Assembly (NCBI RefSeq): GCF_020103725.1
Contig: NZ_JAHXBG010000019.1
Location: 124,001-188,000 of the forward strand
Reading direction: 5' to 3'
DNA from: Hyalangium gracile
GTDB lineage: Bacteria > Myxococcota > Myxococcia > Myxococcales > Myxococcaceae
DNA length: 64,000 nt
The position numbers were made by a program, and so were the translations under genes. Shown here piece after piece: positions 9,502 through 17,481 of this stretch (positions are counted from its first letter, which is position 1; every line of letters begins with the position of its first letter). Under the pieces are notes generated by a model. The model searched no databases. It had not been told where the DNA came from and saw only the letters and a program-made list of their open reading frames with translations.

Positions 9502-10115
9502 TGCATCCACTCCTTGAAGCGGAAGAAGCCGAGGAAGGCGGTGTTCTGGGGCACGGGGCGCCACTCCAGCGGCGCCTCGGTGGCGAGCCGGTGCAGCACG
9601 CCCGTACGGACGGCGGCGCCCTTCTCACCCGGGTGGTAGACGACGCGCGCCGGCGCGTGCGCCTTGTCCTCCGGGCGCACCACCAGCATCAGATGGAAGA
9701 TGGGGCCCGAGTCCTGCTCCTGGCGGAATGCCACCAGGTCTCCGGTGCGCAGCGTCTCGACGGTGGCCTCATCGCGGCCCAGCGGCACGAAGCTGCGCGT
9801 GAGCAGCGTCTCCGCGTCCGCGAAGTCCGAGGGCCGTCCCTGCACATCGAGCCAGAGGGGACGGCTGAGCCGCTCGGGGAAGAAGCGCTTGTGCGCGCCG
9901 CGGTAGGCGAAGCGCACCAGCCCCGCGCAGTCGCGCTGGTCCGGGTGCCAGGCGGGATCGAACTTCGTGAACTGCGCCAGCGCCACGTGGCCCAGCTCGC
10001 GCCGCAGCAGCACGTCCCGGGCCTCGCGAGGCTCGGACGCGGCGGGCATCTCCGGAGCGGCGGCGGCCGGAGGCGTGGAGGCGACGAGCGCCAGGGTGAG
10101 GGACAGGACGAGCAT
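9498..10115 (-). CDS. yfaT: DUF1175 (YfaT-like) secreted NlpC/P60-like protein
   Basis: 205 residues with an N-terminal signal peptide (MLVLSLTLALVASTPPAAAA). QRDCAGLVRFAYRG supplies a Cys in the position of the NlpC/P60 nucleophile, and IFHLMLVV further on a candidate His, so a papain-like amidase fold acting on cell-wall peptides is plausible. This is inference from motif spacing; DUF1175 has no established activity that I know of. It lies 17 nt after the DUF2135 gene and overlaps the DUF2138 start by 4 nt, so it is almost certainly part of the same transcript. Confidence 0.8.
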   Translation of the reverse strand: MLVLSLTLALVASTPPAAAAPEMPAASEPREARDVLLRRELGHVALAQFTKFDPAWHPDQRDCAGLVRFAYRGAHKRFFPERLSRPLWLDVQGRPSDFADAETLLTRSFVPLGRDEATVETLRTGDLVAFRQEQDSGPIFHLMLVVRPEDKAHAPARVVYHPGEKGAAVRTGVLHRLATEAPLEWRPVPQNTAFLGFFRFKEWMQ

Positions 10116-10132
10116 CGGCGGCCTGGGAGGCG

Positions 10133-11092
10133 TCAGTCCCCACCCTCGTAGCTCTCGCCCTCACCCTCGTAGCTCTCGCCCTCACCCTCGTAGCCGCCCC
10201 CCTCGTCGCCGGAGCCCGAGGCAACGGACTTCGCGGCGTCATCCAGGTTCTTGGGCCACGCGGCGCCCGTGGGCTTGGGGTCCGCCGTGGGCACGTACAC
10301 CTCGGCCTGGTTGTCCCCGAGGATGTTGATCCACGCCAGCACGCGCGTGGTGCCCGGCGTGGCCAGGGGGATGCGCACCATGCGGCGCACCTCGCCGGGA
10401 GTGCCCTCGAAGAGCGCCACGTTGAGGGTGGCCACCGTGTGGGCCTTGTCGCCGCTGGGCCAGTAGTTGGTGGCGATGAGGTAGACGCCCTTGGGCGGCG
10501 CCCGGTGGATATAGAGGTAGGGGCCGTAGGCGGGCTGGTCGAAGTCGCCGCCCTGCTCGTTGAGGAAGAAGGTGCCGCCGCTGGGGCTGGACGTGTTCGC
10601 CCAGTACACGTGCGCCATCTTCGCGCCGTCGAGCTGCAGCCCGTCCGTGCCCGTGGTGACGCTGGCGTCGGTGGGCTCGTAGATGTGCAGGTCCGTGTAC
10701 ACGCCCTCGGTGTCGCTGGTGAGGATGGCCTTGAGCGGCACGGGCGGAATCTGCGCGTACGTCGTCACCTGCGAGCGCGCCGTGCCGGCCTGGTTGGTGG
10801 CCATCACCGTGACGATGTTCTTGCCGCTGGCGGCCGGGAACTTGCGGCTGAAGCGCCCACCGTAGGTGCGCATCAGGTACCGGTCTCCGTTGATGGAGAC
10901 GACCACCGGATCAATGGTGGTGTCGCTGATCGTCCCCTCCACCAGCATCATCCGGTCCACCGTCCAGCCACCGGTGGGCGCGGTGAGGACGACTTTGGCC
11001 AGCTTCGTGCCCTTGCCGATGGGAACGCCCTGCTGGCGCGGGTTTTCTTTCGGCGTCTGGGTGAGGAGGAGGGCCAGGAGTACAGGCAGCAT
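10133..11092 (-). CDS. yfaP: DUF2135 (YfaP-like) secreted protein
   Basis: 319 residues from the ATG at 11092; the frame is open to 11308 but this start gives a proper signal peptide (MLPVLLALLLTQTP) with AGGA about 11 nt upstream. A first beta-sandwich-like region (about 25-110) precedes the DUF2135 region (YTDLHIYEPTDASV, GPYLYIHRAPPKGVYLIATNYW), a family found in yfaP and beside macroglobulins. It ends in an acidic Ser/Tyr/Gly tail built from a 7-residue repeat (ESYEGEG), encoded by a 21-bp DNA repeat. First gene of the operon, so its promoter should lie in the 125-bp gap shared with the divergent desaturase gene. Confidence 0.83.
   Translation of the reverse strand: MLPVLLALLLTQTPKENPRQQGVPIGKGTKLAKVVLTAPTGGWTVDRMMLVEGTISDTTIDPVVVSINGDRYLMRTYGGRFSRKFPAASGKNIVTVMATNQAGTARSQVTTYAQIPPVPLKAILTSDTEGVYTDLHIYEPTDASVTTGTDGLQLDGAKMAHVYWANTSSPSGGTFFLNEQGGDFDQPAYGPYLYIHRAPPKGVYLIATNYWPSGDKAHTVATLNVALFEGTPGEVRRMVRIPLATPGTTRVLAWINILGDNQAEVYVPTADPKPTGAAWPKNLDDAAKSVASGSGDEGGGYEGEGESYEGEGESYEGGD
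10141..10198. repeat. 21-bp coding tandem repeat, about 2.7 copies
   Basis: Two identical 21-bp units (10141-10161 and 10162-10182, each beginning CACCCTCGTAGCTCTCGCCC on the plus strand) are followed by a diverged partial unit. They encode the ESYEGEG repeats at the C-terminus of the DUF2135 protein on the minus strand. In-frame repeats of this kind often vary in copy number between strains. Confidence 0.9.
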
Positions 11093-11217
11093 CAGGGGCT
11101 CATCCTGTCGGGGTGGGAGACCGTCGGAGACGTTGACGGGGCGACAGACTGCGGCAGCAAGGCTCCTCATTTCAAGCCACCTGCCAGCCATGACCGGGGT
11201 GCAAAGACGACATACTT

Positions 11218-12375
11218 GTGGCATGGGGGCCTCCAGACGTGGTTGGGAGGCCACGCGGTGCTCGGCCCGCCGCGTCTCCCGGGCCACGAGGCCCAGGGGG
11301 CTTCGCATCGGGAGGCCGGCTCGTCCATGATGAGCCCGTCTTGGCCGAGTCCCACCTGTCGCCAGCCCTCCCCGCTGCTTCCAGCACCCCTCATCTCAGC
11401 GGAGCGAGACGGGCCGTGCTCCTCTTCATGGTGCAGGGGCTGCCGCTGCTCGGGCTGGGCTACGGGGTGTGGCTCTTCTCACGCGAGGGCATCCGCCCGC
11501 TGGATGTGGGCCTGCTGGTGGGCATGTACCTGCTCACCATGACGGGCATCGAGCTGGGCTTCCACCGCTACTACGCCCACCGCACCTTCGAGACGACGCG
11601 GCCCATCCGCGCCCTGCTCCTCATTCTCGGCTCGATGGCCGGACAGGGCTCCACGCTGCTGTGGAGCGCCATCCACCGCTGGCACCATGCCCACACGGAC
11701 GTGCCGGGAGACTTGCATTCGCCGACGCTCGGGCGCCACGGGTGGTGGCAGCGGGTGCGCGGCTTCTTCTGGTCCCAGTTCCTCTGGTACCTGGACACGC
11801 CGGCCGTGGCGAACTTCGGCCGCTTCCTGGAGCGCCACCGCGCCGCTCCGGACGCCGTGCTGGCCTCGGCGGAGGACAGCCAGGAGCACCGGCTCGTGCG
11901 CACCCTGCCGGACCTGCTGCGAGACGAGTGGCTGCTGCGGCTCAACCAGCGCTACGGCCTGTGGGTGCTGCTGGGCTTCGCGCTGCCCACCGTGGTGGGC
12001 GGGCTGGCCACCGGCTCGTGGGAGGGCGCGTGGCGCGGGCTCGTGTGGGGCGGCTTCGTCCGCTTCTCGCTCGTGCAGCAGGTCTCCTTCGCCATCAACT
12101 CGGTGACGCACACCCTGGGCACGCAGCCGCTGGCCTCGCGGGATGACAGCCGCAACAACGCGGTGATGGCGGTGCTGACGCTGGGCGCCGGGTGGCACAA
12201 CAACCACCACACCTTCCCCGGCTCGGCCTTCACGGACTTGCGCTGGTGGCAGGTGGATGCCTCGGGCCTGATGATCCGCCTGCTGGAGCGGCTCGGGCTC
12301 GCGTGGGATGTGCGCCGGCCCTCCGCCGAGGCCATCGCCGCGCGCCAGCGCCCCTCCCGGAGCCCTCATGAGTGA
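11218..12375 (+). CDS. Membrane fatty-acid (acyl-CoA/acyl-lipid) desaturase
   Basis: 385 residues if the GTG at 11218 is used. The three histidine boxes of membrane di-iron desaturases are present: HRYYAHR (HX4H), HRWHHAHTD (HXXHH) and HNNHHTF (HXXHH), with hydrophobic segments between them. It should introduce a double bond, probably delta-9, into acyl chains at the inner membrane. The first 60 or so residues are Gly/Pro/Arg-rich and unlike the family, and no good Shine-Dalgarno precedes 11218. A later start (TTG at 11341 or GTG at 11416) is therefore possible. Divergent from the yfa operon and convergent with the kinase that follows. Confidence 0.9.
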   Translation: MAWGPPDVVGRPRGARPAASPGPRGPGGFASGGRLVHDEPVLAESHLSPALPAASSTPHLSGARRAVLLFMVQGLPLLGLGYGVWLFSREGIRPLDVGLLVGMYLLTMTGIELGFHRYYAHRTFETTRPIRALLLILGSMAGQGSTLLWSAIHRWHHAHTDVPGDLHSPTLGRHGWWQRVRGFFWSQFLWYLDTPAVANFGRFLERHRAAPDAVLASAEDSQEHRLVRTLPDLLRDEWLLRLNQRYGLWVLLGFALPTVVGGLATGSWEGAWRGLVWGGFVRFSLVQQVSFAINSVTHTLGTQPLASRDDSRNNAVMAVLTLGAGWHNNHHTFPGSAFTDLRWWQVDASGLMIRLLERLGLAWDVRRPSAEAIAARQRPSRSPHE

Positions 12376-12395
12376 ACACCCGGGCGCACAGCGGC

Positions 12396-15158
12396 TCAGG
12401 CGTTGGCCACCTGCAGCGACTCGGCCTCGCCCAGCGGAATGCTGAAACAGAAGGTGGTGCCCTCGCCGGGCTGGCTCTCCAGCCAGATGCGCCCGCCGTG
12501 CGCCTCGACGATCTGCCAGCTCAGGTGCAGCCCCAGCCCCACCACGCCCGTGTAGCCCGTGGCCCCGGGCGGGAGCGGCTCGTAGAGCGGCTCGAAGACG
12601 TGAGGCTGGCGCTCGGGCGGGATGCCCGGCCCTTGATCCCTCACCGAGACCACGGCCTCCCTGTCATCGCTCTGGAGTTCCACCGAGATGGTGCCCCCGG
12701 GCGGCGAGTACCGGATGGCGTTCTCCAGCAGGTGCGCCACCACGTCGCCCATGCGCTGGCGATCCCCATCGACCATGACGGAGCCCACGCTGTCCACGTG
12801 GATGGGGTTCTCCGTGGTGCGGGAGATGCTCTTCACCTTCTCCTCCACCACGGCGCCCAGGTCGAACTGGCCGCGCTCTATCTTCGGCAGCCCTGGAGCC
12901 ATCCACACCGCGGCGAACAGGTGCTCCACCAGCTGCGCCAGCCGCCGCGTGTTCCGGGCGATGGCCGTGAGCCCCTTCTGCTGGCGCACGGAGTTCACCT
13001 CCATGCGGGTGAGGATCTCCGCCCACGTCTGGATGGTGGTCACCGGCGTCCTCAGCTCGTGGGCCGCCGCGGACATGAACTCCTCGCGCAGCCGCAGCGC
13101 CTCGCGCACCTCCTGGAACAGGCGCGCCTTCTCGATGGCCATGGCGAAGAGCTGGCCCACCATCCGGTGGAACTCCAGATCCCGCTGGCCGAAGCAGCGC
13201 GGGCTGTCGGTGAAGCACGTCATCACCCCCACCAGGTGCCCTCGGGAGTGCAGCGGGATGGCGACCATGCCCCGGAACCCCTCCTCCAGCGCGATCTTCC
13301 GGCAGAGCGAGGGCACGTCCTCGCCCAGCACGCTCTCGATGACCTGGATCGTCTCGCGCCGGGCCGCCTGCGCGGTGATGAGCGGCGCGTCGAAGGGGAC
13401 GATCTGAAGCGCGTCGCGCACGCGCGGCGTCAGGCCGTGCGAGGAGATCAACGAGAGCTGCGAGTGCTCGGGTTTCGCCAGCCACAGGCCGACGGCATCG
13501 GCGCCCAGCGCGTGGAGGCTCTGCTCGATGGCCACATGGGCGATCCGCTCCAGCTCCACCTCGCGCACCAGGGCCTGGCTCATGCGGGACATGGCCAGCT
13601 CGCGGTCGAGCAGCCGGGCGCGCTCCTGCTCCACCTGCTTGCGGTCGGTGATGTCGTGGACGACCGTCTCGCCCAGGATGATCTGCCCCGCGGAGTTCCG
13701 GACGGCGGCGCCATTGACGCTGACCAGCCGCTCCTTGCCGTCCAGGGTGCGCAGGCGCATCTCCACGTCGGTGAAGGTCTCCCCGTCCAGGGTGCGCTGG
13801 AAGGGCAGCTCCGCCAGCGTCATCAGCCGGCCATCGCCGTGCCGGAGGCAGTAGCGCTGGAGGTACTCGAACAGCGGCTGGCCCAGCTCGGAGCGGTCCT
13901 GGAACCCGAGCAGCTGGCGCCCCGCCGGGTTGGCGTCCACGAGCCTCCCGTCCGGGCTTGCCAGGAAGATGGCATCCGGCACGCTCGCGATGATGGCGTC
14001 GAGCTGGCTGGCATGCTGCTCGGCCTGGGCGCGCAGCATGTCCACCTCCTGCTGGCGCTGCGCCACCCGCGCCGCCATCTCGTTGAAGGCGGTGCCGAGC
14101 TCCTGCAGCTCATCCCCCGTGCGGATGGACACCCGCTGCGCCATGTCTCCCTGGCCCAGCGCCCGAGCCATCTTCTGGAGGCGACGCACGGGCCGGGCAT
14201 AGAAGCGGGCGAGGATGGCCGACATGAGGGCGCTCAGCAGGAGGATGGCGGCGAAGACCGCCAGCTTGGCGCGGAGCCACGAATAGAGCGGTGCCAGCGC
14301 CACGTCCCGAGGAGCCATCACCCCCACGGCCCACGAGTGCCGGGGCGTCGGGACGAAGGCCCCCAGGAAGGAGCCCTCGCCGAGCGGGTGGGTGAACTCG
14401 TCCAGCTTCATCGGCGTCCCGGCCAGCGCGACGTAGAGGGGCGCGAAGGAGAAGAACGCATCGCTCTTCTCGTAGGCCAGGTGGGGATGTCCGGTGTGGA
14501 AGGCCAGCCGGCCCGAGGGGTCCACGAGGAGGATCTCCTGGCCGGACTGCAGACGAGCCCCCAGGTAGCGCTGCTCCAGCACGTCCGTCTGCATCACCAC
14601 GTTGACGACGCCCATCGGCCGATTCTCGGGGCCGGGGATGGGCACGGAGATGATGATGGCCGTGCTCTTGGGACGGCGCAGCTCGAGGACCTGGGAGATG
14701 GCCGGCATGCCGGTGGCCATCACCTTCTGGAAATAGGGTCGATCACCGATGCGGAGCCGAGGCTCGGCGGGCGTCTCCGGCTCGCCCCAGCCGCGGTTGA
14801 GGCCCTGGGCGTCATAGACGCCGACGGCGTCATAGAGCGCGCTGTTGCGGGTCAGCGCCTGCAGGTGCGCATCCAGCCGAGTGGGGTCCAGGGTGTGCAC
14901 CAGCGGATCATTCGCCACGGCCCGGCCGAACTCGATGGCGGACTCGAAGGACTCGGTGATCTGCACGGCGACGGCCTGCGCCGTCATGCCCTGAGCCTCG
15001 AGAATGGTCTCCTGGGTCCTTCGCAGGCCCGAGAAGAAGTCAGCGCTCAGCAGCGCCAGCACAGGCACGAGGACCGCGCCAAAGGCGAGCAGCAGCTTTG
15101 CGTGGAAATGCAATCGAGGCATGGGCATCCGGATCGAGCGATACCGTCTCAACACCAT
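12396..15158 (-). CDS. Transmembrane sensor histidine kinase (Cache-HAMP-PAS-GAF-HisKA)
   Basis: Up to 920 residues. A membrane segment near 20-40 and another near 290-315 flank a periplasmic region of about 250 residues typical of Cache ligand-binding domains. Then come HAMP (RPVRRLQKMARALGQGD), a PAS (IIASVPDAIFLASPDG), a GAF-like region (ELERIAHVAIEQSLHALGAD), HisKA with SAAAHELRTPVTTI near 700, and a HATPase with DQGPGIP and GVVGLGLHLS. It should detect a small extracytoplasmic ligand and signal to an unlinked regulator. Met codons at 15128 and 15122 are alternative starts; no strong ribosome site decides between them. Confidence 0.9.
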   Translation of the reverse strand: MVLRRYRSIRMPMPRLHFHAKLLLAFGAVLVPVLALLSADFFSGLRRTQETILEAQGMTAQAVAVQITESFESAIEFGRAVANDPLVHTLDPTRLDAHLQALTRNSALYDAVGVYDAQGLNRGWGEPETPAEPRLRIGDRPYFQKVMATGMPAISQVLELRRPKSTAIIISVPIPGPENRPMGVVNVVMQTDVLEQRYLGARLQSGQEILLVDPSGRLAFHTGHPHLAYEKSDAFFSFAPLYVALAGTPMKLDEFTHPLGEGSFLGAFVPTPRHSWAVGVMAPRDVALAPLYSWLRAKLAVFAAILLLSALMSAILARFYARPVRRLQKMARALGQGDMAQRVSIRTGDELQELGTAFNEMAARVAQRQQEVDMLRAQAEQHASQLDAIIASVPDAIFLASPDGRLVDANPAGRQLLGFQDRSELGQPLFEYLQRYCLRHGDGRLMTLAELPFQRTLDGETFTDVEMRLRTLDGKERLVSVNGAAVRNSAGQIILGETVVHDITDRKQVEQERARLLDRELAMSRMSQALVREVELERIAHVAIEQSLHALGADAVGLWLAKPEHSQLSLISSHGLTPRVRDALQIVPFDAPLITAQAARRETIQVIESVLGEDVPSLCRKIALEEGFRGMVAIPLHSRGHLVGVMTCFTDSPRCFGQRDLEFHRMVGQLFAMAIEKARLFQEVREALRLREEFMSAAAHELRTPVTTIQTWAEILTRMEVNSVRQQKGLTAIARNTRRLAQLVEHLFAAVWMAPGLPKIERGQFDLGAVVEEKVKSISRTTENPIHVDSVGSVMVDGDRQRMGDVVAHLLENAIRYSPPGGTISVELQSDDREAVVSVRDQGPGIPPERQPHVFEPLYEPLPPGATGYTGVVGLGLHLSWQIVEAHGGRIWLESQPGEGTTFCFSIPLGEAESLQVANA

Positions 15159-15255
15159 GCAGGTTCCCGCCCTTCAGCTTCCGCCCCCCCGTCAGCGCGG
15201 AGGGCAGGCAGCGAGGCGGGGCCAGCCCGGATGCCAGTCGAGCAGGGAGACAGCC

Positions 15256-16083
15256 CTACGACGACTTCACGAGGCCCTCACCGGGCCTCACCAGCACGGC
15301 GCGCGAGTACGCCACGCCGAACCCCAGCCGTGTCGCGTTGCGCTCCGTGGAGATGCCCGGCCCCGAGTTGATCATGGCCAGTCGGCTGCCCAGCTCCCGG
15401 CCACGCTCGAGCCGCGTGGCCATCAGCGCCTGCTGAATTCCTCGCCGGCGGAACGCGGGCTTCACGGACGCGCCGAACAGCAGGGTGACGTCGTTGCCCG
15501 ACTCGCAGCCGGCTGCCCCCACCACCTCGCCGTTCACGCGCGCCACGTACAGGTCGTACCCCCTGGCCTTCGCGAAGCGCCTGCCGAAGTCCATGAGCCC
15601 TTCCGACAGCTCCATGCCCTCCGGAAAGAAGCCGCTGAAGGCCACGCGGATGTAGTCGTCCACGAGGGTGGGGTTCGTCGGGTCGACCTTCTCGATGCTC
15701 ACCCCCACCGGCCAGCCCCACGGCAGCAACGAGCGGATCTCACCGGTGCGCTGGAGATCGCGGATGAGGACGTTCTCGAACTCCTGGAGCACGAACCCCC
15801 GCTTGCCCAGCCCCTCCATCAGGGCCCGCGGCACGAAGGGGCAGAGCTCCACCTTCGGCTCGGCGCCGCGCTCGGTGAAGAAGGTGATCATCCGGTCGAG
15901 CTCGGCGTCGGTGGGCACACCGTGAAACCCCAGCCCGCAGACCTTGTTCACCGGCGAGCCGGGTGTGTCGAAGACCATCCACCCGCCCGCGACGGGCACC
16001 ACGTCGGTGGCCAGCCCCTCCAGCGAGGTCCCCTGCTTGCGCTCCACGAGGCGTGCGATCTCGGCGAAATCCAGGCCCTTCAT
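15256..16083 (-). CDS. GNAT-family N-acetyltransferase
   Basis: 275 residues. The C-terminal half has the GNAT acetyl-CoA signature: a beta strand with YVARVNGEVVGAAG, then FGASVKPAFRRRGIQQALM, where the R/Q-x-x-G-x-G/A pyrophosphate loop is RRRGIQ. The N-terminal half (about 1-130) is a second, weaker region of similar size. Such proteins transfer acetyl groups to amines of small molecules or proteins; the substrate cannot be read from sequence. It lies 41 nt after the serpin gene on the same strand and may be cotranscribed with it. Confidence 0.85.
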   Translation of the reverse strand: MKGLDFAEIARLVERKQGTSLEGLATDVVPVAGGWMVFDTPGSPVNKVCGLGFHGVPTDAELDRMITFFTERGAEPKVELCPFVPRALMEGLGKRGFVLQEFENVLIRDLQRTGEIRSLLPWGWPVGVSIEKVDPTNPTLVDDYIRVAFSGFFPEGMELSEGLMDFGRRFAKARGYDLYVARVNGEVVGAAGCESGNDVTLLFGASVKPAFRRRGIQQALMATRLERGRELGSRLAMINSGPGISTERNATRLGFGVAYSRAVLVRPGEGLVKSS

Positions 16084-16124
16084 CTCGACTCCTCGACGGG
16101 TGAGGACATGAAACAGGTCTCATC

Positions 16125-17330
16125 TCAGGCCGGGTCCGCGACGCGGCCCATGAAGAGCAACATCCCGGAGCGGATGTCGCGCAGGAAGAACAGGAAGGGA
16201 TGATCGGCGCGGAAGTCCTTGGGCTTTCCAGGCCGCATGGCCGTCCGGGAAATCATGACGACGGCGGTGGCGGCGGCGGCCTCGGTGCCCTTCTCGTCCA
16301 GCTTGACGAAGGCCTTGTGGAACACCTTGCTGATGTGCAGGCGCTCCGCCGGGTTCTTCGGGTTGGCCATGCCCGTGAAGTCCGCCCGATCCGGATCGAA
16401 GGCGCGCGCCATGCCCATCTCGCCCAGCACCCTGCCCAGCTCCAGCGAGCCCCCGGGGTTGACCTCGAAGCGCGGCAGCACGACGTGGACGCGCTCGCGC
16501 GACAGGGCGTCGATCCAGTCCGCCACCTGGGCGCTCGTGAGCTTGCGCTCGATGGCCTCCAGCCCATCGACGGCGTCCGGGAGCACGAAGAGCATCGACA
16601 GCTCCCCTCCTTCATAGGGGAGCTCCAGCACCTTCACGCCGTCCACCTGGGCGAAGCGGTAGTCCCCCGTGCGGTGCATCAGGGGCACATCCCTCGGAGC
16701 CTGCGGCGCGACGAAGAACGGCTCGCGCTGGGTGAGCTCCTCCGAGAAGGGCTGGGCCCAGGCCGCCTTGAAGTAGATGGCGTTGACGAGCACCAGCCGC
16801 GTCACCTCGGGCACCAGGCTCCCGGGCGGCAGCAGCTCCGGGATGCGCCCCTCCGTCCTGTGGGCGGCCCAGTCGTTGATGAGCCGGCGCGTGGCCTCGA
16901 TGTCGGCGCGGAAGTCCACCGGCTCCAGCGGAGCGCCGAAGGCTGTCCGGGTCCGCTCCAGGTAGGGCGGCTCGAACGCGAAGTCCTTCGCACCAAAGAG
17001 CCGGCTGGCCAGCCGCAGGAGCGCGGGCCCGGCGCTCGTGTTCCACGCCTGGAGCAGCCGCCCCGCGGAGCCCATCACGTCCTCGGCCGAGCCCTCGAAG
17101 TGGAGCACCTGCTTCATCTCGGCGGCCGTCTCTCCCCGGGCTCCGCCCCACGCCATCGTCAGCGCCAGGGTGAGGCTCGCGGGCGAGACGGCCAGGTTGC
17201 CCGCCGTCTCGCGGATGCGGCCCCACAGCTCGACCGCGAACGCGTTGCTGCTCGTCGCGAGCCGGGCCAGCGCCTCCGGCTCGGGGGGCTCGACAGGCAC
17301 GACGGTGTCAGCGGGCTTCAGCGGTTCCAT
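16125..17330 (-). CDS. Serpin-family serine protease inhibitor
   Basis: 401 residues from the ATG at 17330, close to the usual serpin length of 350-400. It is collinear with the serpin fold: N-terminal helices (SSNAFAVELWGRI, NLAVSPASLTLALTMAWGGARG), LVNAIYFKAAWAQPF, HISKVFHKAFVKLDEKGTEA and the C-terminal DHPFLFFLRD. The hinge EKGTEAAAAT fits inhibitory serpins (P17-P8). Counting from there puts Arg of MISRTA at P1, which predicts trypsin-like targets. The start MEPLKPADTV shows no signal peptide, so a cytoplasmic role or non-classical release is implied. The frame is open upstream to 17786 but that part reads as non-coding. Confidence 0.92.
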   Translation of the reverse strand: MEPLKPADTVVPVEPPEPEALARLATSSNAFAVELWGRIRETAGNLAVSPASLTLALTMAWGGARGETAAEMKQVLHFEGSAEDVMGSAGRLLQAWNTSAGPALLRLASRLFGAKDFAFEPPYLERTRTAFGAPLEPVDFRADIEATRRLINDWAAHRTEGRIPELLPPGSLVPEVTRLVLVNAIYFKAAWAQPFSEELTQREPFFVAPQAPRDVPLMHRTGDYRFAQVDGVKVLELPYEGGELSMLFVLPDAVDGLEAIERKLTSAQVADWIDALSRERVHVVLPRFEVNPGGSLELGRVLGEMGMARAFDPDRADFTGMANPKNPAERLHISKVFHKAFVKLDEKGTEAAAATAVVMISRTAMRPGKPKDFRADHPFLFFLRDIRSGMLLFMGRVADPA

Positions 17331-17481
17331 GGATGCTCCCGAGCAGTTCCGCCACGTTGCCCATCCGACTGCGCTCCTGTCACTCAATGACGGATTCTCG
17401 GTTTTAGCGAATCCAGCAAAATCCACCACTGTCAGATCAGCACTTAAAGTATGGCTCCTCTTTTGAGCAGGAGGACCCAGC
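17331..17481. promoter_or_regulatory. Divergent intergenic region, serpin / lipoprotein
   Basis: This 151-bp gap between two divergent genes is locally AT-richer than its surroundings (17390-17460) and must hold both promoters. An AGGAGG ribosome-binding site at the right-hand end precedes the GTG at 17482. No convincing -10/-35 pair was identified. Confidence 0.5.

Noticed and set aside
12372-15371. 999-codon plus-strand frame
   Set aside because: Antisense shadow of the Cache/PAS/GAF histidine kinase; no domain resemblance.
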